From JBJHCA01 sp050485785 (GTDB lineage Bacteria > Bacteroidota > Bacteroidia > Chitinophagales > Saprospiraceae), in the NCBI GenBank assembly GCA_050485785.1, contig JBJHCA010000069.1, forward strand, positions 1-18,589: 18,589 nucleotides of DNA, written 5' to 3'. The notes beneath the pieces were generated by a model, which did not search any database, was not told where the DNA came from, and saw only the letters and a list, made by a program, of their open reading frames with translations. Below, piece by piece: positions 8,692 through 16,200 of this stretch; the stretch's first letter is position 1, and the number at the start of each line of letters is the position of its first letter. The position numbers and the translations under genes are program-made.

Positions 8692-10218
8692 ATGAAACAA
8701 AAACTCATTACCATTTTTTTTGCGAGCCTCTTATTATTCAGCATTAATGCTGAAGGTCAGCGTCTTGCCGGCGGTATTATGGACGATTCTGCCTATGAGC
8801 AGATCCCAGTATTGTCTATTGATAATGGCCAAAAGTCTGGCGAGTTGCCTGTAAGCTATTCTTTGCGTCAGTTTACTCCGCATGTAGGCAACCAGGGAGA
8901 TGTCAATTCAGCTGTCGGCTGGGCATTTGGCTATTCCGGATACACAACTGCCATGGCTGCTGAGCGGAACTGGACCAACAAGGATGAGATCACTGAGCAT
9001 GCCTTCAGTGCTTTGTACATATACAACAACATCAAAGCAGGCGATTGCTCAAGCGGGGCTATTCTTACTGATGCCGGTGATTTTCTGGTTGACCGCGGCG
9101 ATACCAAGTACCACATGTTTGACCAGATGGCTTCCAATGATTGCTACAAGGATCCCAATGAAGAGCATAATTCTCATGCCCGTCAGCACACGATCAAAGA
9201 TTATGTAGCCCTGTTTCGTTATGCTGATGATCCCCGGTTTAAACTCTATCAGGTGAAAAACAGCATTGCCGCAGGCAAACCGGTCATCATTGGTATGTCC
9301 ATTCTACAGAATTTTACAGCCCTTACAGCCGATGATCCATTCTGGCGACCGGAAGCGGGAAATTCCGAACCGGCCGGTTTCCATGCCATGACCCTGATAG
9401 GCTATGATGACCGCCGCGGTGCTTTTGAAGTGATGAATTCCTGGGGAACTGATTGGGGACAGGAAGGTTACATGTGGGTCCGGTATCCGGATTTTCTCAA
9501 ATACACCTTTTATGCACTTCAGCTTGTACTTGACGATCAAGTGGTCAATACATCTGCCATACCTACGTCAGAGCCTGAGCGGTTTGCCAACCCCACATTG
9601 AATATGTATGGCAGTTTTTCTGTTCGTTATCCAAACACCGATGACTTCGGAACTATAATGTTCGACGAAGCCGGAGAAATCCTTTTCAGCGGTGTGGAAG
9701 CATACCGAAGCGGAAATTGTTTTTTACTGACACGTAAAACCTGGGAAACCGGAGACCTCTTTCAGATACTGGTTCACGATGTTAAGCCGGGTACCTATGT
9801 TTATCTGTTCAGCTTCGACCCCAATGAGAAACTTGAAGTTCACTGGCCCCGCAACGAACGTCACACTCATGACGAAATGGTTTCCTCTGTAGGCCAAAGC
9901 AGTGCACTGGTTTCCTATGCCAGCACCAACATCATCATTCCAGGGGAAGACAGGGCGATGGTAATTGAACAAAATGAAGGGGATCACATCCTACTGCTCT
10001 ACGCATACCGGGCAATTCCCAATTTCCAACAAAGACTCAAGGTGTTCAAGGATGCTCACGGCGCACCCTACGACAGGCTGGGAAGAGCATTTGGTGATCT
10101 TTTTATCCATCCTGCCCAGATTGATTATGCCGATGAGCAGATCGCTTTCCGGGCTTCCATAGGTGAAGGAGGATTTGTAGTGCCTGTTTGTGTGAAGCTG
10201 GAGAATTATAAACAATAA
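8692..10218 (+). CDS. Secreted C1 (papain-like) peptidase homologue with catalytic Cys replaced by Ala, plus DUF4384-like C-terminal region
   Basis: A 508-residue protein from ATG 8692 with a signal peptide (residues 1-23, MKQKLITIFF...NAEGQ). The papain fold spans about 55-285. It keeps the oxyanion Gln (NQG, Q68), the catalytic His (GFHAMTLIGYDD, His231) and the Asn of the NSWG motif (Asn249, followed by TDWGQEGYMWV). The nucleophile site in NSAVGWAF is Ala74, exactly six residues after Gln68, as Cys25 follows Gln19 in papain. The codon is GCT, two base changes away from either Cys codon, so a single sequencing error cannot explain it. The protein is therefore predicted to be a non-proteolytic binder or a regulator. 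The C-terminal part (about 350-445, TYVYLFSFDPNEK, HWPRN, IIIPGED) resembles DUF4384, a domain often linked to caspase-like proteins; this assignment is tentative. No T9SS sorting domain is visible. It is followed after 16 bases by the caspase-like gene, so the two are almost certainly co-transcribed. Confidence 0.88.
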   Translation: MKQKLITIFFASLLLFSINAEGQRLAGGIMDDSAYEQIPVLSIDNGQKSGELPVSYSLRQFTPHVGNQGDVNSAVGWAFGYSGYTTAMAAERNWTNKDEITEHAFSALYIYNNIKAGDCSSGAILTDAGDFLVDRGDTKYHMFDQMASNDCYKDPNEEHNSHARQHTIKDYVALFRYADDPRFKLYQVKNSIAAGKPVIIGMSILQNFTALTADDPFWRPEAGNSEPAGFHAMTLIGYDDRRGAFEVMNSWGTDWGQEGYMWVRYPDFLKYTFYALQLVLDDQVVNTSAIPTSEPERFANPTLNMYGSFSVRYPNTDDFGTIMFDEAGEILFSGVEAYRSGNCFLLTRKTWETGDLFQILVHDVKPGTYVYLFSFDPNEKLEVHWPRNERHTHDEMVSSVGQSSALVSYASTNIIIPGEDRAMVIEQNEGDHILLLYAYRAIPNFQQRLKVFKDAHGAPYDRLGRAFGDLFIHPAQIDYADEQIAFRASIGEGGFVVPVCVKLENYKQ

Positions 10219-10234
10219 TCAAAAAAACTGACCC

Positions 10235-13057
10235 ATGTGGTGTTTCCGTCTGATTCTGATATTCATTTTTTCTGCACTTTTCATTGTGGTGGAGGCTCAA
10301 AAACCGACCCTGCACTGGAAAACCAGTGTTGGTGGAAACAGGACGGATGTTTTTCATTCACTGACTACGTCCTATGATGGATACATTCTGGCTGCCGGTC
10401 ATACCAACTCGCAGGGCAGTGGTGGATCAGATGGATATGTGGCCGTGTTCGATGAGTTTGGCTCGCTGGTTCGTGAAACGGCATTAGGTGGAAACCGAGA
10501 TGAAGAGATTCACAGTATTATCAGGACGTTTGATGGCAACTACCTGGTAGCCGGCTATTCCAAATCTTATGAGGCCCGAAGAGGAAACGGCTGGCTGAAG
10601 AAGATCAACATTGAAGGAAAACTGCTTTGGGAGAGCCATATCGAATATGGAGGCAGCCGGGAAGATGTGTTTCACGCAGTAATCCAGGCAAGAGACGGTT
10701 CATTTGTGTTAACCGGGGTAACTCATTCCTTTGGGGAAGGCGGAGACCTTTGGTTGATGAAAGTGGACCCCTTTGGCATTAGAATGTGGGAACGGAACTT
10801 TGGCGGTTCGGGGTTTGATATGGCCTATGCACTGGTCGAGACCCGCGACGGCGGCTTTGCCATGGCCGGAGTAACTGAGTCTGACACCCGTGGCAGAAGG
10901 GATATCTGGATTTTCAAAACGGATGCCCGGGGCAATCCATTATGGCATGAGATATACGGCAGCCGCAGTTATGACGAAATTTATGACCTGGTTGAAACTT
11001 TTGATGGCGGGTTTGCACTGGCCGGTATTACCCGCGAAAGCCTCCAGCAGGAAAGCCAAGGTCAGCGTGATATGTGGCTGATCAGGACCAATTCTGCCGG
11101 TAAATATATGTGGGATAAAGTTTACGGTGGCCGGGCCAACGACGGTGCAAGAGCTATTACCCAAACCCGTGACGGCGGTTTTGTGCTGGCAGGCTACACC
11201 TATTCACATCTGGTGGGAGCCAATACTTCCATGGGATATATCGTAAAAACTGACGCCAAAGGCAATGTCGAATGGGAGGATACTCACGGAGGCCGTTCCG
11301 ATGATGTGTTTCATGATGTTATGGAATTGTACGATGGAAGTATCGTTGTGGCCGGGTCTACTGCGAGTCGTTCTGAAGGAGCCAGCGGCACCCATGGATA
11401 CATACTAAAATACAATGCTCAGCGTGCACCCATGTATGGACAGCGCCCAAGGCTGACCACAGAAAATCTCGTGCTCAATGACGAGAATAATAATAAGGTG
11501 CTTGAAGTTGGAGAGCTGGCTTATCTGTCATTTGACCTTGTGAATGACGGCAATCTTGACGCATACAATGTTTCTGCTACGGTTATTGAGCGGAATGCTT
11601 TGCAGGGTTTGCGCATGCCAAGAATAGTGCATATTGGCTTTGTGCCCCAGGGAACAGCGCGTACGGTTTATGTCCCCTTGTATGCCGAAGCCAATATTGA
11701 TGCCAGAGATCTGAATCTGGCCATACAGTTCAGCGAAGCCAATCAGGCTCAAATCGGTGCTGTGTACGCCACCGTGGATGTTCGAATGCCCGAGGTGGTT
11801 CCCGATGCTACCGGTGATGCCAGTGACCTGAGAATTGAATGGGTGACCCCCGATCTTGCTGTGTTTGCCAACCGGGAAGTGGCCAACCCGTCCAATGTGG
11901 CTACAATTCAGGTCAGAGCATTTTCTGATCAGCCCATGGGGCAACGCGACTTCGAAATCTATGTAAACGGAGCCCCGTATGCCTCCGGAGTGCGAAGCGG
12001 AGAAGTTTCTCTGATGCGAGGACTACGTCGCAGCGTTTCAGGCAATGAATATGTTTACACATTCAGTACCGAATTATTTCTGGAGCAGGGAGATAACAAT
12101 ATTGAAGTCAAAGTTCGCAATGCAGGGCTGGAGGCTACTACTGTGCCGGTCAATATCCGCAATGTCAGAAGACCCAATCTTCATGTGCTTTCCATTGGCA
12201 TAGAACATTTTAATCTGAAGTATACCGGCAAGGATGCCAGGGATTTTGCCAATGCCTTCAGGGAACAGGAAGGGCGTATCTTCGAGAGGGTTTATATTCA
12301 AACCCTCATCAGTGGTGACAAGCATGCCGATGGAAGTATACAAACCAGTACCATCGAAATTAAGAAAGCCATTGCCAATCTGCAAAAGAGTTTCAACTAC
12401 ACTATTTTCAGGGATGACCTGATCGTTTTGTTCATTTCCAGCCACGGTACAGATATGGGTGGAAGGTCATCGTTCAAGATTTTGCCTTCAGATTTTGACA
12501 GCCAGTATCCCGACCTGACTACTATTGATTTCCAGGCTGACATAATCGATGCACTCCGTTCCGTGGATTGCCAGAAGATCATATTCCTGGATGCATGTAA
12601 CAGTGGGGCTGCTGATATCAATCAGGGGCTTTCTGTGGCGGCATCAGATCAAATAGAGATCAGAACCGTTGAAAGAGCCGGTGATGCTAAGCTTGACGGC
12701 CTCTTCAGGCTCATGAATTCACAGCGTGGTTCAAGTACCCTGGCATCCTGTATGCAGCATGAATCTTCATGGGAAGATGATGACTGGCAAAATGGGGCAT
12801 TTACCTATTCCATACTGGCCGCATTCAGAAATGAAGCCTATACGGATGAAAAAGGAACCTTTTTTCCTGTAGAGAATGGCAACATACTCACCATTGGAGC
12901 ACTGTATAATTATATACAACGAAGAGTTTCGCACATGGTGAGAACTACCAAAGGCCACCTGAATGCCACACAAACCCCTTACATGTTACCTGAGCACTAC
13001 CGGGCTGTGGAGAGTTTTCCCATTTTCGAGATCCCTGAAATGTACGTCAGCCCGTAA
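10235..13057 (+). CDS. Secreted caspase-like (peptidase C14) protein with N-terminal seven-blade propeller-like repeats
   Basis: A 940-residue protein with a signal peptide (about 1-21, ending VEAQ). Residues about 28-398 hold seven repeats of about 52 residues (WxxxxGG...D..H.l....DG.....AG.t.....D.W..k.d..G), starting near 28, 80, 132, 185, 237, 293 and 347, consistent with a seven-bladed beta-propeller. Residues about 405-520 look like a CARDB-type beta domain (LEVGE, LVNDGNLDAYNV), followed by an Ig-like linker (about 530-645). The caspase domain covers about 648-930, with catalytic His737 in FISSHGTDMGG and Cys788 in FLDACNSGAA, both intact, so it should be an active cysteine protease, presumably cleaving after basic or acidic residues. 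No type A or B T9SS sorting domain is seen, so Sec export to the periplasm or outer membrane is likely. It sits 16 bases after the C1-like pseudo-enzyme. Its stop codon abuts the stop codon of the convergent gene. Confidence 0.92.
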   Translation: MWCFRLILIFIFSALFIVVEAQKPTLHWKTSVGGNRTDVFHSLTTSYDGYILAAGHTNSQGSGGSDGYVAVFDEFGSLVRETALGGNRDEEIHSIIRTFDGNYLVAGYSKSYEARRGNGWLKKINIEGKLLWESHIEYGGSREDVFHAVIQARDGSFVLTGVTHSFGEGGDLWLMKVDPFGIRMWERNFGGSGFDMAYALVETRDGGFAMAGVTESDTRGRRDIWIFKTDARGNPLWHEIYGSRSYDEIYDLVETFDGGFALAGITRESLQQESQGQRDMWLIRTNSAGKYMWDKVYGGRANDGARAITQTRDGGFVLAGYTYSHLVGANTSMGYIVKTDAKGNVEWEDTHGGRSDDVFHDVMELYDGSIVVAGSTASRSEGASGTHGYILKYNAQRAPMYGQRPRLTTENLVLNDENNNKVLEVGELAYLSFDLVNDGNLDAYNVSATVIERNALQGLRMPRIVHIGFVPQGTARTVYVPLYAEANIDARDLNLAIQFSEANQAQIGAVYATVDVRMPEVVPDATGDASDLRIEWVTPDLAVFANREVANPSNVATIQVRAFSDQPMGQRDFEIYVNGAPYASGVRSGEVSLMRGLRRSVSGNEYVYTFSTELFLEQGDNNIEVKVRNAGLEATTVPVNIRNVRRPNLHVLSIGIEHFNLKYTGKDARDFANAFREQEGRIFERVYIQTLISGDKHADGSIQTSTIEIKKAIANLQKSFNYTIFRDDLIVLFISSHGTDMGGRSSFKILPSDFDSQYPDLTTIDFQADIIDALRSVDCQKIIFLDACNSGAADINQGLSVAASDQIEIRTVERAGDAKLDGLFRLMNSQRGSSTLASCMQHESSWEDDDWQNGAFTYSILAAFRNEAYTDEKGTFFPVENGNILTIGALYNYIQRRVSHMVRTTKGHLNATQTPYMLPEHYRAVESFPIFEIPEMYVSP
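10316..11428 (+). repeat. Seven propeller-type repeats of about 52 codons in the caspase-like gene
   Basis: Seven degenerate units share a Trp or hydrophobic residue, GG, an Asp and the DGG/DGS...AG core. Starting residues are about 28, 80, 132, 185, 237, 293 and 347. Blade 2 lacks the Trp (VRETALGG), and blade 5 has GS for GG. Confidence 0.75.
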
Positions 13058-13777
13058 TCACAAGTGTTGATAATCACCGCGGGGCATAATGATCATAACA
13101 TTTCCCGAAGTCTTTAACGATATGGCTTCAGGGCAAACAGGGCGAACAATGTTTTCAAAGAATCTGCCGGCCTTTTGTTCATCTTCCGGAAACTGTCCCA
13201 GCCAGTTCATCATCATCATTCCTTCGGGCTCTAACAAGTCATAACAACTTTGTATGAATTCCCGGGTTTGCAAGGCTTCCGGAATCTGGTCATCAACAAA
13301 TACGTCAACGGCAATGAAGTGAAACCGGGAGGTAGTTGCCTGATGGATAAAGCCTGCAGCTTCTGCAAAATGCAGGGTAACTGATGATCTGAGCCTGGGA
13401 AGCGTATAGCGGCTGGCCAGTTCAATGACTGATTCGTCCAATTCAATGCCGGTGAAACTGAAGTGTTGCTGAGGATATTGTTTTTCGAGGAGCAGTGCAA
13501 CACTGCCCAGCCCAAATCCCAAAATGAGCACTTCAGCCTTACCGGGGAAATTTATGGGGAATTTTTGCAGGGCATCGCCGAAATTATCGTAAAGGTCGTC
13601 GTAGCTGTATATGGCATTCTCGGAACAAAGCTGTAACCTGCCACGACACAGCAAGAGACTTACCGTTCCGCTGACATCACTGGGAAGGGCTTCTATATAT
13701 TGATCGGCCAGATAGCTCAGCAATATTCGCCAGCGGGGGATACCCAGACCTGAAAGCTTTACCGGTGGGTTTCCCAT
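13058..13777 (-). CDS. Spermidine synthase-like / SAM-dependent methyltransferase-fold protein
   Basis: A 239-residue cytosolic protein with a Rossmann-type SAM site: LILGFGLGS (residues 84-92) is the glycine-rich loop, and IELDE (111-115) carries the acidic residue expected to bind ribose. The segment FIAVDVFVDDQIPEALQTREF (interrupted here: VDVFVDD then TREF, about 154-175) resembles the family element where SpeE has its catalytic aspartates. An N-terminal beta segment (about 30-60, LLLCRGRLQL) fits the small N-terminal domain of spermidine synthases. Polyamine synthase activity is not certain; many Bacteroidota homologues are annotated only as spermidine synthase-like. It starts inside the end of the GlmU-like gene (19-base overlap, ATG at 13777 versus stop at 13759), which implies translational coupling. 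Its TGA stop directly abuts the TAA of the convergent caspase-like gene. Confidence 0.82.
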   Translation of the reverse strand: MGNPPVKLSGLGIPRWRILLSYLADQYIEALPSDVSGTVSLLLCRGRLQLCSENAIYSYDDLYDNFGDALQKFPINFPGKAEVLILGFGLGSVALLLEKQYPQQHFSFTGIELDESVIELASRYTLPRLRSSVTLHFAEAAGFIHQATTSRFHFIAVDVFVDDQIPEALQTREFIQSCYDLLEPEGMMMMNWLGQFPEDEQKAGRFFENIVRPVCPEAISLKTSGNVMIIMPRGDYQHL

Positions 13778-14991
13778 GACCTGTACATTGCTGTTTCCCG
13801 ATGAATGTGTTCAAAAATGGCTATATCGGTATCCGTGAGTTCAACACGGCGACGTGCCATCATAAGAGATGCAGTTTCCAGCGCAGCTTCCAGTTTATAG
13901 GTACCATTTTTTGCTGCTCCGCCCCAGGTGAATGAAGGAATAAATGGCCGCGGAAATCCGGAGCCAAAAATATTGGCCGAATACCCAACCGAGGTACCGG
14001 TATTGAACATGGTATTGATACCGCATTTGCTGTGATCACCCATGATAAGACCGCAAAACTGCAGCCCGGTAGGAGCAAACCGCTTACTCACATAATCCCA
14101 GAGTTTCACTTCGGTGTAGTTGTTTTTGAGATTGCTGTTATTGGTATCAGCACCTATGTTACACCAGGAACCAATCACGGCATTGCCAAGAAAGCCGTCG
14201 TGAGCTTTATTGCTGTATTCCTGAAAAACGACGTTGTTGAGCTCGCCACCGGCTTTACAGTAAGGGCCCAGGGTTGTGGGGCCGTAAACTTTAGCGCCCA
14301 TTTTTAATCCGCTGTGCCGGCAGGCGGCAAAAGGTCCACGGATCAGACTACCCTCCATAATTTCAGCATCAATTCCGATATAAACAGGCCCTCCCGAAGT
14401 ATTGATCACAGAAGCGTTTATCTGCGCTCCATCTTCAATAAACAGAAGATCGGCTGGCCCCAGCAAAGTATTGGATTGTGGAAGTTGCCTGCTGATTCGT
14501 CCCTCAGTAAGTGTTTTATAATCGCGTTGTAATTCCCCGCCATTCAAGGCAAAAATGTGGTATGGCCGGGTAATGGTATCGAACTCTGCGGGTTTTACAG
14601 TGATTACCCGGCTAAATGATGCTGCCGAAGGTTCCGTTATTTGCTGAAGAAGTCGGTTACAGTTGCCGGAGGCAACCAACAAACTGTGATCCCCACCAGA
14701 ATCACTTTCTTCAAAAACTGCTTCCCCAGGTTTTAGTGTGGTAATGATGTCGAGCAATTTCTGAGAAGGCAGCAGTCCGCCATAGATGAAAATACAATTT
14801 TCTGCTTCAGGAAGCGGGTATTTTTGCCGTAAGTAGGGGAGAGTTGCAAGGTCCGGCGTGATCCCGAAGTATGGTTTCCATTTTTCCCTGAGTGTAAGGA
14901 TACCGCATCGCAACAGGGCAATGGGCTTTGCAAAGGTAAGCGGCAGCAGGCCGGTATGCCGGTGATCGTCAAAAAGAACGGGAAATGCCAT
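13759..14991 (-). CDS. GlmU-like bacteroidetes-type UDP-GlcNAc diphosphorylase / glucosamine-1-phosphate N-acetyltransferase
   Basis: A 410-residue protein with the N-terminal signature of the bacteroidetes GlmU-like family (NLLPLTF-type motif seen as GLLPLTFAKPIALLRCGIL, then TLREKW) in place of the usual LAAGxGTRM loop. It has a C-terminal left-handed beta-helix region (about 200-370: hexapeptide-like IGIDAEIMEGSLIRGPF, GAKVYGPTTLGPYCKAGG, NNVVFQEYSNKAHDGFLGN, GSWCNIGADTNNSNLKNNY). The closing GGAAKNGTYKLEAALETA and the alpha-helical tail are typical of the family. Predicted role: making UDP-GlcNAc or a related nucleotide sugar for cell envelope synthesis. The gene lies downstream of rpmE2, separated by a perfect hairpin that ends 11 bases before the ATG. 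It overlaps the spermidine synthase-like gene by 19 bases. Substrate is inferred from family, not from sequence. Confidence 0.88.
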   Translation of the reverse strand: MAFPVLFDDHRHTGLLPLTFAKPIALLRCGILTLREKWKPYFGITPDLATLPYLRQKYPLPEAENCIFIYGGLLPSQKLLDIITTLKPGEAVFEESDSGGDHSLLVASGNCNRLLQQITEPSAASFSRVITVKPAEFDTITRPYHIFALNGGELQRDYKTLTEGRISRQLPQSNTLLGPADLLFIEDGAQINASVINTSGGPVYIGIDAEIMEGSLIRGPFAACRHSGLKMGAKVYGPTTLGPYCKAGGELNNVVFQEYSNKAHDGFLGNAVIGSWCNIGADTNNSNLKNNYTEVKLWDYVSKRFAPTGLQFCGLIMGDHSKCGINTMFNTGTSVGYSANIFGSGFPRPFIPSFTWGGAAKNGTYKLEAALETASLMMARRRVELTDTDIAIFEHIHRETAMYRSWETHR

Positions 14992-15002
14992 GGCTACAAA
15001 CT

Positions 15003-15036
15003 AAAATAGTCCCGGTAAAGATACCGGGACTATTTT
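15003..15036 (-). terminator. Perfect 15-bp hairpin between rpmE2 and the GlmU-like gene
   Basis: AAAATAGTCCCGGTA (15003-15017) pairs perfectly with 15022-15036 around a four-base loop. The GC-rich core flanked by A/T tracts gives a T-run after the stem on either strand, the form of an intrinsic, possibly bidirectional terminator. It lies 28 bases after the rpmE2 stop. Because it also ends 11 bases before the GlmU-like ATG, it would separate ribosomal and envelope gene expression or act as an attenuator. Confidence 0.82.
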
Positions 15037-15063
15037 ACATTTATGGTCACAAGGCAGGCAGGA

Positions 15064-15330
15064 TTACTGCTCTGCGGTAAATTTCTTGAACTTTGCGAAC
15101 TTCTTGTTGAACTTGTCGATCCTTCCGGCAGTATCCACAAACTTCATTTTGCCGGTAAAAAAAGGATGTGACATGTTGGAAATTTCCAGCTTTACAAGCG
15201 GATACTCAACACCGTCAAGTTCGATTGTGTCTTTGGTAGATACGGCAGAACTGCAAATAAACATCTCGTCACACGAGAAATCCTTGAATACCACAGGTCT
15301 GTAATTTTCAGGATGGATTCCTTTTTTCAT
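15064..15330 (-). CDS. rpmE2: Ribosomal protein L31, type B
   Basis: An 88-residue protein starting MKKGIHPENYRPVVFKD and containing ISNMSHPFFTGK and DTAGRIDKFNKKF, the signatures of type B L31 of the large ribosomal subunit. It lacks the CxxC zinc-binding pair of type A L31; the two cysteines present (FSC, FIC) are six apart. ATG at 15330 was chosen because the family starts there; the upstream in-frame extension to 15369 runs into the proposed promoter. It has its own promoter upstream and a strong hairpin downstream. Confidence 0.96.
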   Translation of the reverse strand: MKKGIHPENYRPVVFKDFSCDEMFICSSAVSTKDTIELDGVEYPLVKLEISNMSHPFFTGKMKFVDTAGRIDKFNKKFAKFKKFTAEQ

Positions 15331-15356
15331 GATTTTACCTTTAAATTTTCGGAATG

Positions 15357-15389
15357 CAAAGATACACACATCTTTTCAAATATTCCAAA
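15357..15389 (-). promoter_or_regulatory. Bacteroidota-type promoter of rpmE2
   Basis: On the minus strand TATCTTTG (15357-15364) is an exact match to TAnnTTTG, preceded after 21 bases by TTG within GTTTGG (15386-15388). The start codon at 15330 leaves an expected leader of about 20 bases. Confidence 0.7.
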
Positions 15390-15418
15390 CTGCCCTCACT
15401 CATTTTTTCATTCAGGAG

Positions 15419-15448
15419 TTGACAGGAGACAGAATAAGCCTTAAATTG
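15419..15448 (+). promoter_or_regulatory. Probable promoter of the F420-reductase-like gene
   Basis: TTGAC at 15419-15423 is followed, 20 bases after TTG, by TAAATTG (15442-15448), a near match to TAnnTTTG. The ATG at 15488 would have a leader of about 35 bases. It is divergent from the rpmE2 promoter, with 30 bases between the two elements. Confidence 0.45.
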
Positions 15449-15487
15449 CCGAACGTATTGATTCACTTATCACTAAACCACAGAACT

Positions 15488-16111
15488 ATGGAAAAGATAG
15501 GAATTATAGGAAGCGGTGCCGTAGGCAAGGCATTGGCAAACGGTTTGCATCAAGCCGGCTATTCAGTAATGATGGGCTCACGGGACCTGAGTAATCTGGA
15601 TGGTGTGGAGGGTGTAGAAAAAGGCAGTGTAGCGGATACCTGTGCATTCAGTGACTTGCTGGTTTTGGCCGTAAAAGGCACTGCGGCAGTTGAAGCCCTG
15701 GCCGGGCAGCATATTGACGGGAAAGTGATTATCGACACCACCAACCCTATTGCCGGCGAGCCGCCTAAGGACGGCGTGTTGAAGTTTTTCTCCAATTCCC
15801 ACGGATCACTCATTGAGCAACTTCAGGCTGCCTATCCGCAGGCACATTTTGTGAAGGCATTCAACAGTGTGGGCAGTCATTTGATGTGCTTTCCTGATTT
15901 TGGGGGTACCAAGCCTACCATGTTTATTTGTGGGAATCATGATGGTTCCAGACAGCAGGTAAGCCATTTGCTGGCGCAACTGGGATGGGATACGGAGGAT
16001 GCGGGAACCGCTGCTGCCGGCGCAGCACTGGAAAGTCTTTGTGTTTTGTGGTGTATCCGGGGATTCAGACAAGGTGAATGGGCACATGCATTCAAGCTGC
16101 TCAGAAAATAG
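15488..16111 (+). CDS. NADPH-dependent F420 reductase-like oxidoreductase (NADP-binding Rossmann protein)
   Basis: A 207-residue cytosolic protein. KIGIIGSGAVGKALA carries the GxGxxG dinucleotide loop (residues 8-13), and GSRD at 30-33 ends the second strand with Ser-Arg, the usual choice for the NADPH 2'-phosphate. VIIDTTNPI and FVKAFNSVGSHLM are conserved elements of the family of F420-dependent NADP reductases and related YjgC/STEAP-like proteins. Bacteroidota usually do not make F420, so the natural acceptor is unknown. ATG 15488 was chosen because the fold begins right there; the upstream in-frame extension covers the divergent promoters. It is a single-gene unit, convergent with gdhA across 89 bases in which I see no clear terminator hairpin. 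Confidence 0.88.
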   Translation: MEKIGIIGSGAVGKALANGLHQAGYSVMMGSRDLSNLDGVEGVEKGSVADTCAFSDLLVLAVKGTAAVEALAGQHIDGKVIIDTTNPIAGEPPKDGVLKFFSNSHGSLIEQLQAAYPQAHFVKAFNSVGSHLMCFPDFGGTKPTMFICGNHDGSRQQVSHLLAQLGWDTEDAGTAAAGAALESLCVLWCIRGFRQGEWAHAFKLLRK

Positions 16112-16200
16112 CCCTCGAAGGTAATCAGTAAAACGGTGGATTAACCGAAGCGAATTGCCGGTCTTTCCCAGCTGTGCCGAGTGAAATGCTACAATTGTGT

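Noticed and set aside
14997..15004. TTAGTTTG on the minus strand as a -7 element for the GlmU-like gene
   Set aside because: Transcription would begin at or inside the start codon, and no TTG lies at the right distance upstream.
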